Made by a program: the position numbers and the translations under genes
NCBI GenBank assembly: GCA_014905825.1
Contig: JACGCN010000028.1
Location: 620,001 to 684,000, forward strand
Direction of reading: 5' to 3'
Length of the DNA stretch: 64,000 nucleotides
Source of the DNA: Lyophyllum atratum
Taxonomy: Eukaryota; Basidiomycota; Agaricomycetes; Agaricales; Lyophyllaceae
Notes under the pieces: model-generated
What the model was told of the DNA's origin: nothing
Databases searched by the model: none
Seen by the model: only the letters and a program-made list of their open reading frames with translations
In this document: piece by piece, positions 1-11,348 of the stretch
Position numbering within the stretch: position 1 is the first letter of the stretch
Layout of the letters: each line of letters starts with the position of its first letter

Positions 1-1069
1 GGGCCGGTGTAGACCTTTGCGTTGAGGAGCTCGGGGGCGGCGAAGTAGAGGGAGCCGCAGAAGGTGTTGAGACGGGTGGTGGGGTCGAATAGGTTGGATA
101 GGCCAAAGTCGATGATTTTGATGTTGCCGGTTTGTGATATGAGGATGTTTTCAATCTTGAGGTCTATCATGGAGCCCAAGTTAAGATTTTAAATTTTAAG
201 TGATAAGTGGGGGGTGCGAGGGGGACTGACCGCGATGAACGACGTTATTCTGATGGCAGTAGTTGAGCGCGCTCCCGATCTGACGTGCAAACTTGCGTGC
301 GACGCGCTCGCGGAGGCGGCCGTGCGCAATGATGTAGTCGAGCATCTGGCCGCCGTTGACGTACTCGAAGACCATGTAGTAGTGATGCTGGTGGATGATC
401 ATCTCGCGCATGCCACAGATATACGGGTGGTGGAGGAGCATGGAGAGGGCCGCTTCGCGGAGGGTGCGGATCTCCTTGGAGGCGTCCTTGGAGGCCTGCT
501 TCGCTGCGCTATCGGACGTGCCGTTGGTCGCGGGGGGCGCGCCCGGGTGTGTTCGTGGCAGAATCTTGACGGCGAGCTACGGGGTGATCAGTAGGTACGA
601 TGGACAGGATAAAACACCATGGACGGACCTTTTCGCCGGTGACGTTGTGGGTGGCGAGTTTGACTTTGCCCATGCTGCCAGCGCCGAGGGTCTTGCTGAG
701 GGTGTAGTCGCCCAGGAGTCGGTTTGTGCGGCTGGGGCGGCTGGAGGAGCCATCTCGTGTCCTCCTCGAGCTCGTGGTAGGCGTGTCGCGCGAAGAACGG
801 TCCTTGTCCTTTGTGTCGCTGGAGCTGTTGTTGGCAGACGAGGGGGGCGGCATGGAGAGGGGCCGTGGCTTGTGGGCGGAGGAGTTGGGGCGTGGCACGG
901 CTGCTGCGCCTGAAGATGGCGAGGTTGATCCCATTGTGTGGGTGGTCGCCTGTGATATGGGCAGATCAAACTCGTGGCCGGGGACCATCCCTCCATGTGA
1001 GGGCGTAGCCACTCCGTCTTCAGGGACCTGGTTGAGCTGCGGCGCCAGCGAGGTCGGGTACAGGCTCAT
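1..1069 (-). CDS. KIN1: Kin1-type serine/threonine protein kinase, N-terminal part (runs off left edge)
   Basis: The start is the ATG at 1067-1069. About 120 residues of Ser/Pro-rich, low-complexity leader come before the kinase domain, which opens with [19 protein letters not shown]. An intron near 580-646 separates this from LAVKILPR, which holds the ATP-binding lysine. The next exon carries [11 protein letters not shown] and [15 protein letters not shown] second intron (about 157-230) splits the catalytic loop [10 protein letters not shown], and [10 protein letters not shown] and [13 protein letters not shown] follow at the window edge. The GAGSMGKV loop and the [12 protein letters not shown] segment are typical of fungal Kin1/Kin2 (MARK/PAR-1 related) kinases, which act at the cell cortex in polarity and exocytosis. 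Family placement is from motif recognition. The C-terminal KA1 domain expected for the family lies outside the window. Confidence 0.9.
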
Positions 1070-2521
1070 GGTGGTGGGTGAGCGCGTCCGACGGTGTTAA
1101 TGAGGACTGCAGCGGGCAGGGAACGCTGGAGTTCGTGGCAGGAAATATCGGTATGTGTGGGTGGACACTGGCGCCGCTTGTGGGAGAATGCACAGTCCAA
1201 CACATCCATCATCAACTTTTTTTTCAGATTCATCAACCGAATAACAGCGAATATATTCATCACACAACTAATTCCAAGTGCAAGCCCATTGCTTTCACCT
1301 TCCCCACCTTCTCTCGGGCCGGCCATGCATGTTCCAACTACGAGGGTTTCGCACATGTTACGCAAGTATTCCCCAGACCTCCACAAGATCAACTACTGGA
1401 GAGGCAGCTCCCAACATTCCCCATGCCTAACTTCCACCCTGAAGCAACCTCCCGAGCTATCGATCATCGGATCGCAACTTCCATGACACACACCATAGTA
1501 TGTCGACCGCCTTCAACAGTTTTAGTGGCCGGCGCCTTACTTATCCCTCTCGCAGATAGCGGACGCTCCGCAGGACACAAGCCTGTACGCACGCTCCGTC
1601 TTGTGCGCACATTAAAGAGCAAGCCTCGGCGCTGTGCAGCTCACCAGACTATTTGCAATACACATACACGGTTTACCTCGACTCAGCACCAGGTAAACGC
1701 TCAGCGCAGCTGCACAAGAGGAAGACAAGGACGAATCTCACACAACGAAAACGAACCGAAGCAGTCGCCGGAAAGCTGGCATCCGACCATATGCAGTATA
1801 CGCAGCACAACAGGAGAAGCATAGGCCTTACGAGACGAAATGACAGGTCCCAGACCCACCTTCACTTCATCTCAACGCGGAGGGACCGCTTTCCCGATCT
1901 AACGCATTCATCTACGACTCGAAACGACGCAACAGCGCGAGGACTCGAAGCCAAATTTTGCACAGGCAGGCAGACGGATTAGCTGCGCCAGGAGGCTCAA
2001 GCCGCCTCACAATACAAACACCTTGATCGCGTGCAAGCTTCGGCCGCAGCCCAAGGACGGCAGCATACCGAGGACCACGACTGTCGCGTGCGCTATCGCT
2101 TCTGAATGAACCAAGGCAGGAGGAGTTGTTCGCGGAGCTGCGTGAGCTCCCGTATCAATATTTGCTATGTCAGAGTCGGCGCTGGACTTACTGAAAAGGC
2201 ATTAGCTTTGGTACTTGGTCAAGATGAACCAAGCGTACTACATGGCTGGGCATGCGTACTTGCAAAGAATAGTCCATGATAGTAAAATGTTCAATTTCTA
2301 TGAAGTTATGATGACCCGTATGCGCTCGAATACTGGCATTGTCCAAATCTCAATGACTTGCCAATATTGTGGCCTTCGTTCAGAAGGTTCCTTCCGATGT
2401 CCACCATGTCATGCCATAAAACAACAAGCCCCTTCTGTAATTGCCTGAATAGAAAAAACCTCCTCTTCACGAGCCGTAAAATTATACATATACACAGGCC
2501 GGGTATCCCACACCATCCCCA
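1070..2521. other. Upstream region of the kinase gene; no gene seen
   Basis: About 1.45 kb between the kinase start and the SPC1 stop, both on the minus strand. Long open frames exist on the plus strand (for example 1078-1824), but they have no recognisable domain, no intron pattern and a composition like translated non-coding DNA. This is most likely the promoter and a long 5' untranslated region of the kinase gene. Confidence 0.5.
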
Positions 2522-3186
2522 TCACGTCCTCCTACTCTCCTCATTACCCTTACTCCCATCCTCCACCACAGGCAACCACTTCACAGGGTGCGCATTGAAC
2601 ATCGGCCACGGCGGCAGCACAATCTGCGGAACGTCTGAGTCCGAGCGTCACAAGGCTAAGGCGCGTCACTCACCAGAGCGAGTAAGACCGTGGAGGCGCC
2701 GAATAGGGCAAAGGTAGCGGATAAGGATTGTAGCGCGAAGCCGACGATGAATGAGAGGATCTGTGGGGAAGGATGGGTCAGTGAAACGATCGTGTCAAAC
2801 GTCCCAATTTCCGTTGCAAGGTGGTATGCCCAGCACTAACAAGAGCATAACTCGTAAGGAGCCAAAGGGCCCATCCACATGACCCAGAAGAAAGAAAACG
2901 AAAACACAACTCACAGTCGCCCCAATAAGCACGAACCTTGCAATCTGGTCCGCCAGCGCCTGCCCCGCAAAGTCCTGTATCACATAAGATATATGTCAGT
3001 CACTTCACCGCCTTCTCATTCGTAGGAAAAAGGCATATAAGGATAGAGGAGAATAGGGTAAGGCAATTGACACGGACACCACCATGGGGAAGGAGAGTGA
3101 AGGAGGGTCTGAATCGCGGAAGATGGGGGGGGAACACGTACGGTTCTGTCCTCGGTCAGATCCTGGATATATGTGCTCAGCGACAT
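2522..3186 (-). CDS. SPC1: Signal peptidase complex subunit 1 (SPC12 family)
   Basis: A small four-exon gene. Exon 1 reads MSLSTYIQDLTEDRT. Exon 2 reads DFAGQALADQIARFVLIGAT. Exon 3 reads ILSFIVGFALQSLSATFALF and continues to VLLAL. The last exon reads IVLPPWPMFNAHPVKWLPVV and ends at the TGA at 2522. The FxGQxLA segment, two hydrophobic helices and the PPWPxxxxxPVxWL tail are the signature of the SPC12/SPC1 family. The protein is a small two-helix membrane subunit of the endoplasmic reticulum signal peptidase complex and helps define which segments are cleaved. About 95 residues, the usual family length. Introns are short and have good GT/AG ends. Confidence 0.92.
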
Positions 3187-3411
3187 AGGCGGTCTTCTAT
3201 ACGCTGTTTAGAGATATGAGATTATGAGAGTGGACGGTCGACGTGTTCAGTGTTGAGCGTGAGTGAGTGACGTCGGATTCGGAATTCGGGTGTTGCCGTT
3301 GTTTTGTTGGATTACCGCGGCTGGTGACCTCGTTCCCCCAACCGCTTGGTTGCTCTCATCTTCAAGCTCAAGCTTCAGCGCTTCAGCTACTGTACTGATA
3401 CGACCAACTCT

Positions 3412-3668
3412 TCGTGTAACGTGTAACGGGGGATATTGAAGAGAAGAGATTTTTGAGGTGTAACGCGTAACAAATGGCCATGAAGAGCGTTACAAATCAG
3501 TTTTTTTGCCAGGTCAAATTACATTTTTTCGCGTATTGGGTTGGTCATACAGTCCAGGCTAACTGTTTTGGGCAACGTGAAGAGATTTTGGTCCTGTAAC
3601 GCTCAAATTTTGGTCATGAAGGGGTGAAGAGATCAACTTTTTTGGTACATAACGCGTAACATTGGATG
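3412..3668. repeat. Cluster of imperfect GTAACGYGTAAC / GAAGAGAT repeats
   Basis: Within about 250 bases the motifs GTAACGTGTAAC (about 3417), GTAACGCGTAAC (about 3460), GTAACGC (about 3597) and ATAACGCGTAAC (about 3649) recur. They alternate with GAAGAGAT blocks and runs of T. The unit TTTTGG followed by TCATGAAG or TCCTGTAACG also repeats. Two copies contain ACGCGT, the core of the MluI cell-cycle box. Whether this is regulatory or just a decayed tandem repeat cannot be told from the sequence. Confidence 0.5.
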
Positions 3669-4225
3669 AATCAGAAGTGTACGCTTACAGCGACCGTGAC
3701 TGGTGGTTTGTAGCCGCATGCTTGATCGGAGATCTAGAGAATCGAGTCATAGGCGTGTTCTTGAACAGCCCAATCTCACGCACCTCCAGTCATCTCTAGT
3801 CAAGCCAGCTCTTCTTGCGTGCGGCGCCAGGTCACTTGTACGATTGCTTACCACGACTTGGGGTTTCTGGGCGCAGTTCTGATCAGAGGGTGGTTTTATT
3901 CTAGGTCTTCTTCGGCCACCAGATATCTCATGTTGTGAATATTTTTTTTTTCGCTCTCGTTCAGGTTGGAACGGCCGAACGGAACGGACTCTGAATTTTT
4001 GCTTGGGTCGTCGGCAGCATGTGGTAAACCACGCCGACAGGCGCGACGCTGAACAGCACAAACAGCGGCGAACATCGGACATATGGCTACTAGTGAAGAC
4101 AAGATCATGGGTTAGCGGATGCGGTGCATGAGTTCGAGTTGACGCCACACAGAAGAACGGAATCCTGTCACCTGTATGACACCATCCCGATTGGAAAGTA
4201 TCAGCGCCTGAACCGCACCCACGAC

Positions 4226-4233
4226 TATAAAAG
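4226..4233 (+). promoter_or_regulatory. TATA box of the DUF7770 gene
   Basis: TATAAAAG lies 91 bases upstream of the ATG at 4317, a normal spacing for a fungal promoter. Confidence 0.55.
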
Positions 4234-4316
4234 ATGGTCAAGGAGGAGGCTAAAGTTCAGTATCCAGAATACCCACAACTTTTACTCTAACTCCCACATC
4301 TACCTCTCGAGCAATC

Positions 4317-4964
4317 ATGATGCACAATGTTATGGCAGGAATTCACGGTGCAGGTCAAGCGTCGTCTGCCTACCGTTTCCTCAGTGAGTCCCGCCCCGTA
4401 CGGCTCGTTACCAAAGTCGTCGTTGATGGTGTTGCACATACGCTAGGTAACACCATGTCCATTACGATGATTCATGACATCCGCGAGTATCGTGTCAAGT
4501 CCATCGTTCTCCACAGTTCTTTCAGCGAGCCAAGTGCAAATGAAGACAAACATGCCCACTGGCGTCTGTTCTTGGAAATTGCTCAGTGGCCATATTATCT
4601 TGAGTTCAACTTGGAGAAAATCTCACTCAATGGGGACACCATGCTCGACATCACTGAATGCCCCTATTCTGCTTTTCACTCACAACCCGTCATTGGACTC
4701 TTCTATATTCCTATAACGTGCCCGACATTGAGAGTTCGGAACGTGATTGATCTTGTCTCGGAGAATGGTCTCGACCGCTATCAATTGTCGAGGAGAGGAG
4801 ATGGATGCCGCTTCTGGTGCCAGACTGTTCTTGACGACTTGATGGTCGCTCGCTGGGTTCCGGAAGATGCTACTGTCTGTGTCGGACAGCACATTATGTC
4901 CCTGCACCAACAGTACGGTCGAGTTGTTATCCCCTACCCTGCGTACCAGGGCAGGTTCTCCTAA
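4317..4964 (+). CDS. DUF7770-like uncharacterised protein
   Basis: A single continuous frame of 215 residues, with no intron needed. The N-terminal half has alternating beta-like segments (SITMIHDIREYRVKSIVLH, HWRLFLEIAQWPYYLEFNL). The C-terminal half contains GCRFWCQTVLDDL followed by a loop and LHQQYGRVVIPYPAYQG. The arrangement GCRxWxxTxLxDL...YGR recurs in the gene at 47013-47837 in this window, so the two appear to be diverged members of one family. I assign both to DUF7770, a family common in Agaricomycetes with unknown function, on general resemblance. An unspliced message, a TATA box at the right distance and conserved sequence to the stop support a real gene. Confidence 0.7.
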   Translation: MMHNVMAGIHGAGQASSAYRFLSESRPVRLVTKVVVDGVAHTLGNTMSITMIHDIREYRVKSIVLHSSFSEPSANEDKHAHWRLFLEIAQWPYYLEFNLEKISLNGDTMLDITECPYSAFHSQPVIGLFYIPITCPTLRVRNVIDLVSENGLDRYQLSRRGDGCRFWCQTVLDDLMVARWVPEDATVCVGQHIMSLHQQYGRVVIPYPAYQGRFS

Positions 4965-5806
4965 TTGGCAATGTCAGCACTATATTCCCTTCGCTGCAGA
5001 GTAGACACTAAGTACACCTTATCAAGAGGCCGCTCGAACGCGCCAAATCAGGAACGTCTTACCTAGGAAGTGTATCACAAGTGTATCAATATTCTGTCTT
5101 ATCGCTATGTTCGAAATTTTGTACTTTGTATCGCCTCGTCATGTCATAATGCAATCATAAGCCCTTTTCTGCCATACTGTGACTTCCGAAACAGCAGCAG
5201 CCCGCGTTGCGACTTCCAGACTCCTAGGAGGAGCTTTCTTTCATGTCTTCAATGTTACTATGTCATGGCCATATAGTATGTTATCATGTACAGCAATAAC
5301 CGCGTGATTCCAAATTCTTCAATGCGCCAACGATCAATATTTTTACTCGATGCTGCGTGGCGTGATGCGGAAATCGGTCGGGGGCGAGTAAGGGAGGCCG
5401 GTGGCGGCTGATATGCCTGGAATTGTTAGGTAGTCAAAGAGATTGGAGTCAGAATGGCCGGAGGAGAAAAGCGAGAACGAAGAGATTGAGAGGAAAGTGA
5501 TGTAAGCAGGAAAGGAAAAAAGAACCAGCACATAACGGCGGGGAGACCTACCGTGCGCGTATTGCATATGATAGCTAGCGCATACACTCAACTTCAGAAA
5601 AGAAGAAAAGAAAAGGAACGCTACCATCTGGCCAGCGTATCACCTTCCCCTGAGTTGCCTGACGCGGCTAATACTATCCTCAAGGTCTACGGTACCGCGG
5701 CCGCCACCTTCGTCCATTGGGATCGTATAATCAATGGAGAAAGGAACTACATAGTGGGCGGACGCTCGAGTACAGTGGCAACACGACTAAGTAAATTTAA
5801 ATAAGT
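4965..5806. other. Intergenic region between two converging genes; nothing recognised
   Basis: About 840 bases. The short overlapping frames at 5343-5627 (-) and 5553-5804 (+) show no domain and no consistent codon pattern. Confidence 0.45.
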
Positions 5807-7088
5807 CTAGTCACGAAATTCGACTTCAAGTGTCCAACGTTGTGCTATCCGAGGCATTAGATTCTTCAGGGTCTTCAATGACTCCTCAGCATGAGTGCTG
5901 TCGAACGGTTCGATGTTGTCTGAATAATGATGCCAAATTCCAGGTCCACCCCGGAGAGAAGGAAGCTCCAATATCAACTTTGGATCCTTCAGTGACATCG
6001 TCGACAATGCCTCGTCTGCAAGCACCCAAGTTTCTGCCCATCTCACCAAGTTATCCGTGTCTGTCATTCCCAACTTCAGTTGGCGCAACTTTGGCTTGAC
6101 ATTCAACTTCAAGCATTGTAAGAAGAGCCTGAGGGTAATTTCGTCGAACGTGAGCAGTTCAATTTCTTGCAAGTTTGTGTTTCGTGGGAATGCCAGCAGC
6201 TCAGCGAAAGAGACTGCAAGAATGTCAGTTCAGTGGCATATGTCCCAGCAGGGCAATCTCACCAGCATCGTCACCTGGCAAAGGGTGATATGGAGCTATA
6301 AGCTTCAATGCTCGTAGGCTTGTCCCAGCCGCCCCCAAGAGCTCTCTACATGCTTGAAATTGTTGCCATTCGTCGTCTTGAGCGTGCAGAGATATATCAA
6401 TGGAAATCCCGACAATTCCAGCTGTATACTCGATGGCTCCGGTAAAGAATCGGATCATCCAGGAAGGAGGATGTCTGAACGCAAGCTTGCAAAGACTGGG
6501 ATGCCTCATTTGGACAGAATTGACGGTCAAAGGAGGAGAACCGAAACCGAACGGCACGCCTTCATGGGCTGTGATCTTTTCCAAGGCTGTAAGAGCTGTT
6601 ATGAGATTGCAGAGTTCAGGGAAGGTAAATGCGATGCATCTGAGCTCCAACTCCTTCACAGACTTGTAGCTGTTATGCAGAGAAGCGAGCGCCGTCGGTG
6701 ACAGCGTTCGCCAATCAATCCATTCCAGGAAGAGTGATGTGATAGAGGGAGATGTTAAGTTCCTGACGAAGAAATCGCGGACCGCTGTGTCATTCCTCCA
6801 TGCAATTCCATTGGGATTTCTGGGGTTGCCCCAGACGACCTTGTTCTGTGCGAGGTGTAACGTACTGAATGATAACAGTGAGAGCGTGGATCGAGGTGAA
6901 TCAATAAGATGAAGAAATTCCGCGATCTGAATTTGGTTGAGATGCAGGACCTTGGGCGGCGATAAAAGATGGTATCGAGCGCTCGGCAGCCACGAGTGGC
7001 AGACCAAGGCACATGCTGCGATCGTTGGAGTACCGCATAAGTGAGACAGTACCGAATCAATGAGCTCGGGAGGGAGTAAATCCGACAT
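5807..7088 (-). CDS. F-box protein
   Basis: Start at the ATG at 7086-7088, giving MSDLLPPELIDSVLSHLCG, an F-box in which LPPELI, the CALVCHSWLPSAR segment and RYHLL are the usual landmarks. The frame is open further upstream to 7409, but that part overlaps a different, antisense coding-like fragment, so the F-box start is preferred. An LRR-like region follows with no exact repeats. One intron near 6200-6252 joins GDDA to VSFAELLAFPRNTNL, and the protein ends RWTLEVEFRD at the TAG at 5807. About 410 residues. Such proteins usually recruit substrates to SCF ubiquitin ligases through Skp1. The substrate is unknown, and these families are large and fast-evolving in mushrooms. Confidence 0.82.
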
Positions 7089-7166
7089 GAAGAACTGAAG
7101 GGAAGGAAGTTCATCATGGCCAATCGACGATTGTACCAGTGAATTCGTGGGAACATCGCTTGGGTT

Positions 7167-7463
7167 TTGCCGCCGCGTCTCCGCATCCAACTTCTCTCTG
7201 GCGAACATATGCGAGCCACTCTCAAAGAAGAGGGTTCGAGCGTTTTGCCCAGATTGTACGGCATCAGTGCATATGGGACCAGGATCCGTGTCTATTGCTA
7301 CGATACTCGGTCGTCCCAGATCGACGCCCCACCCGTTGCAAGCACATCCACTGCTGCTCCGCTGAAGGAATGGTGGGATATGGATGTTTTGTCGCCGGCG
7401 GGTGAGCAAAAATTCCGGGAAATGGAGGCCGACATCAAGGCGATGTGTGCTCCCTCGTCATAA
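7167..7463 (+). pseudogene. C-terminal fragment of a dispersed basidiomycete protein family
   Basis: An open frame on the plus strand reads VLPRLYGISAYGTRIRVYCY, then LKEWWDMDVLSPAGEQKF and EMEADIKAMCAPSS before the stop. It has no ATG of its own before an internal methionine and no visible upstream exons. The pattern PRxYGISxxGTRxxxYxYD followed by WxxDVLxxxGExxF is one I associate with the C-terminus of a repetitive hypothetical family in Agaricomycetes. That attribution is from memory and unverified. It lies antisense to, and just upstream of, the F-box start, so it is most likely a relic. Confidence 0.45.
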
Positions 7464-7759
7464 AGTATGTGATACTCTGGTAGTCACATGTCGAATCCCA
7501 TCGGAATTTCCAGCCAGAAATCCAGGTGTAACTGCTCAAGGCTGTCAAGCACGGAGCCCGTATAGGCTGTATACGATATATATGTTTTGAAGGGCGTCGG
7601 GGGTCGCACAGGTCGAGAACAGCGCATTCAACCAGAGAAGCTATCCATCCTCCCTCCCCACTTGCCCTCGTTTCCGGAAACAGATGAACACACCCGTTCC
7701 ATGAGCAAGCACCCAAGCATACCAGGCCGGATTCTCAAAGCTCCCGGAGGTCTTCCTCC

Positions 7760-10700
7760 TCATGACGTAGCTCCAGCAGCCATGGCGCCACCTCGCGGCT
7801 CAGCCTGGACGGGGCCTAGACTCCGGTACGTGCGCTTCGCGTGTCGTAGCAGTGCGACGACAGAAGTCGGTGTCATGCCTTCCATACGTTTAGCTGCGCC
7901 CTATAGTAGGAGAAATAAAGACGCATCAGGATTGATGCCAAGTTGAGAGGAGAAAAACTTGACGGAAGACGAATTCATGCAAGGGAACAGGTCAAGAACC
8001 CAAATAGCAGCCGAAGATGACTGAACATAGAAATCAGGGAAAGTAAGCCACGCACAATCGTAGTCGGCCTAACCGCACCCAGCCGCTCCCGCACCTCCGA
8101 GCTCAGACCCGTGACGGCGTCGTAGTCCATATGCGGGTCAAGCATGAGCGCCTCGTCCTCCATGAACACCCTTAGATCAGCCTCCTGGCGGACCAGGTGC
8201 GCGGAGTATTGACCTGTATGAGACGACATTAGCATTGCAGCTGAACAGGGAGTAGAACGGAATAGGAAAGCACCATCGATGTCCACTCGCCCCAGCACAT
8301 AGTCATCCACATCAGCGAGCGCCGGGATGGCCTGCCTGAGTTGCGCAGCGTTGATGCCCGGGTAACGCAGCATCTCGAAGCCACTAGCACATAAGATCAG
8401 CTTGGGTCGGTCGCTGTGGAAGCATCAGCACGTACCTTCGCAGAACACCATCGCTCTGTACTGTGAACCCATGGGCGCGCCAACCCTATTGCCCAGCAAA
8501 ATCAGTCAGATATTCAAAAAGAGTCAGGAGCAGGATGCACCTGCGGGCTCAGCTTGACTGAATTGAGGAGAGTGGTCGTATCGCTGATGTCCCTGCGCAC
8601 ATTTTCAAACAGCGACCACCTGGAATCAGAAACCACACCCGCTGCACGTCCTACGCAAAAGCTCTCAATACGAGAAGGAGGTTGAAGGAAGAGGAAATAA
8701 GGACCTTTCTCCGTGAGCCGCAGATCAGCATTATCGCTTCGGATGGTCATACGGTATTCCGAGCGCGACGTGAACATCCGATCTACGTGCCATTTTCAAT
8801 CAGCCACCCGCTTGTAACGTAAGAATAGAGGCGGGCTAAACGTACAGGGCTCCTCCGCGCCTTTGACGATGAGATCGTCGATCATCACCCCAGTGAAGCC
8901 GTCCGCACGCGTGAGGACCATCGGTGGGCGGTGCAGTGCCGCGAGGCCCGCATTGATCCCTGCCACGGCGCCTTGTGCTGCTGCTTCTTCGTAGCCTGTG
9001 GTACCGTTAATCTGGCCGGCGAGGAAGAGGCCCTGTAAGGCAGGTGATTAGAGACTGTAATTTCCATTTCGGAGGGAGCTTACCTGGATCCGTTTTGTCT
9101 CGAGTGTCGCTGTTGGCGAGAAAAGAATTAATACAAGGAGGGAGAGAGGCATGGAGAGACTCACGTCCTAGTTCACGGGCATCCACATGATCGTACTCGA
9201 CACCATAAGCTGGCCGCACCATCTTCACATTCTCTAAGCCGGGGATCGTGCGCATCATCGGCTCCTGCAACTCTTCCGGTATACTGCATGAGATACCGTT
9301 CGGGTAGATAATGTCTAGAATATTGTTCAGCATTTCATGTTACGAGGTTGAAGATCAGCGACAGTACCTGAGTCGTACCCCTCGGGCTCCAGCCAGACGT
9401 TGTGATGCTCCTTGTGTGCAAAGCGGAGGACCTTTGCTTCTAGAGAGGGACAATATCGCGGACCTGAATTGTCAAGTCAATAATGACGCGCAAGATGTGC
9501 GATCGGAGTGCGAAGTACCTTTCCTCGTTTCCTGGATATGCACGCTAAGATGGAGATTGTCCCGGATAACCTTATGTGTTTCGGGGGTCGTCTGTGTTTT
9601 GTAACACATCACTTGATTGGCCTGAACGAGAAAACACAAACGCGTCAGCTTTGAAGAACAAGGTCCTCGTGGGCGCAGTACATACTGCATTAGGGACCTC
9701 CCGATTTAGGTAACTGAACGGGGATGGCACCAAATCTCCCTCCTGCTTCTCCATGCCACTGAGATTGATGGTGTTCCCGTCTAGTCTTGCGGGTGTCCCA
9801 GTTTGTAGCCGGCCAAGCCTGAATCCTGCGGCGTTCAGGGAGGCTGAGAGGCCGATTGAAGGGGCGTCATTTAGCCGGCCAGCAGGGAATCTTTTGAGGC
9901 CTAGAAATGTGGGTTGGTCGAAAGCCTCGATATTCACAGATGTTTCATACCTATATGGATTTCCCCAGAAAGAAATGTTCCTGTACACACGACAACTTGG
10001 GAGCAGTGGATGATGTCCCCTGAATCTGTCGCATGGTATTAGACAGGAGTCCGACACATACTACGTTGCAGAAAGTGGCGTACCTAGCTTGACTCCAACG
10101 ATTTCACCCCAGCGACCTGACGTCGACGAATCCGAGTGGTCGAAGACGAGATCAAAAACACTGCCGGCCTTGATAGTCAGATTCGGGTAGTTATGCAGAA
10201 CTTCTTGCATGTTTCGCTTGTATAAGTTCCGGTCTATCTGAGCCCGGGGTCCCTGTCAATCAAACACAAAATAAATAAGTTCCTCGTGAAATGACGATAT
10301 GACAGGGAAAACTGACCCAGACCGCTGCTCCCTTGGATCGGTTTAAGATTTGGAACTGTATGCCAGCCTTGTCTGTACAAGATCGTTCATGAACTGGAAA
10401 TCTAGGAGAACCTGCATCAAAACGTACCTGCGACGCGTCCCATAACCCCATCCAACGCGTCCACCTCGCGCACCAAGGTGCCTTTCCCAACACCGCCAAT
10501 CGACGGGTTACACGAAAGCTCCCCAATCGTATCAAGTTTCTGCGTCAATAGGACTGTCCGCGCGCCGGTGCGCGCGGCCCCTGCAGCTGCTTCGCACCCA
10601 GCATGGCCGCCTCCGATTATACAAACTGCCAGAGAGCGGAAGGTCAGACTGTGCAGAGAACATGAAAATGCCGAAGTTTTACCATCATAGAGATTTTGAG

Positions 10701-10785
10701 GTGCTGTGGCGGTAGTAGCATAAAGCCTAGATATGGTACGACGCATGCATGGCGAGATGCCAATAGGAGAGAAGGTTCGAAGCAT
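7760..10785 (-). CDS. MTO1: Mitochondrial tRNA uridine-34 carboxymethylaminomethylation enzyme (MnmG/GidA/MTO1)
   Basis: Start at the ATG at 10783-10785. A basic, Ser/Thr-rich leader ([28 protein letters not shown]) looks like a mitochondrial presequence. The FAD-binding Rossmann motif follows as [20 protein letters not shown], then [50 protein letters not shown] and [20 protein letters not shown], all hallmarks of GidA/MnmG. The C-terminal domain includes [16 protein letters not shown] and [15 protein letters not shown], and ends ...[10 protein letters not shown] at the TGA at 7760. More than ten introns interrupt it. With the partner GTPase MSS1/MnmE it modifies the wobble uridine of mitochondrial tRNAs and supports respiration. 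Length is normal for the family. Confidence 0.95.
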
Positions 10786-11348
10786 AGAAGACTTGCAACT
10801 TCTCGAAAGCAGAATTTTCGGAGAAGTCAATGTTGTTGATGCAAGAGCCAGTCGCCAAACATTGGTGTGAAGCTGGACCGGTCCGGCTTATCCGGTGAAC
10901 AACCATAATCAGCCTGTCTTTCTGTCTTGCGCTTTCCGCGATGAAAACTGACTAAATTTGAGCAACCTAGATCGAACTTGCACAATTTCGCATCGCGCTC
11001 AGAGTACCGTGAGTATGACCATTCGGAAGGATAATACGGACTTGCGACACACAGCGTCTGGAAAAGATTTTTCCTCCTTCGAGCAGCGGGCATAGTGTCC
11101 GACTCCCATGACTTACATACTTCGAGCACCTTTGCCAGAGCACCGACGACACGACCACATTACTCAACTCCGCCAAGCTATGCCCACAGATGCATTCTGC
11201 TCTTCCGATTCTTTATGATTCCCGACTCACTTTGATGGGTAATAGAGCTAGCACGCACATGGATCCAGATTACAGAGAGACGATAGTCTCAGGAGGTGCG
11301 TCTATCTCATTCATTGTCGGTAGTAACCTAGTCATTACGCACTATCGA
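10786..11348. other. Intergenic region upstream of MTO1
   Basis: About 560 bases between the esterase stop and the MTO1 start. It serves as the MTO1 promoter. No other feature recognised. Confidence 0.5.

Larger units (their letters stand above)
3187..4316. other. Intergenic region between SPC1 (-) and the DUF7770 gene (+)
   Basis: Divergent promoter space of 1.1 kb. It contains the repeated GTAACGYGTAAC elements listed separately and a TATA box at 4226. The frame on the minus strand at 3747-4241 is Arg/Ser-rich, without domains, and I do not believe it is coding. Confidence 0.5.

Noticed and set aside
1078..1824. 248-codon frame on the plus strand
   Set aside because: Upstream of a well-supported minus-strand kinase gene; no domain, low-complexity translation, no intron pattern.
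3747..4241. 164-codon frame on the minus strand
   Set aside because: Arg/Ser-rich translation of a promoter region, no domain; a TATA box for the plus-strand gene lies inside it.
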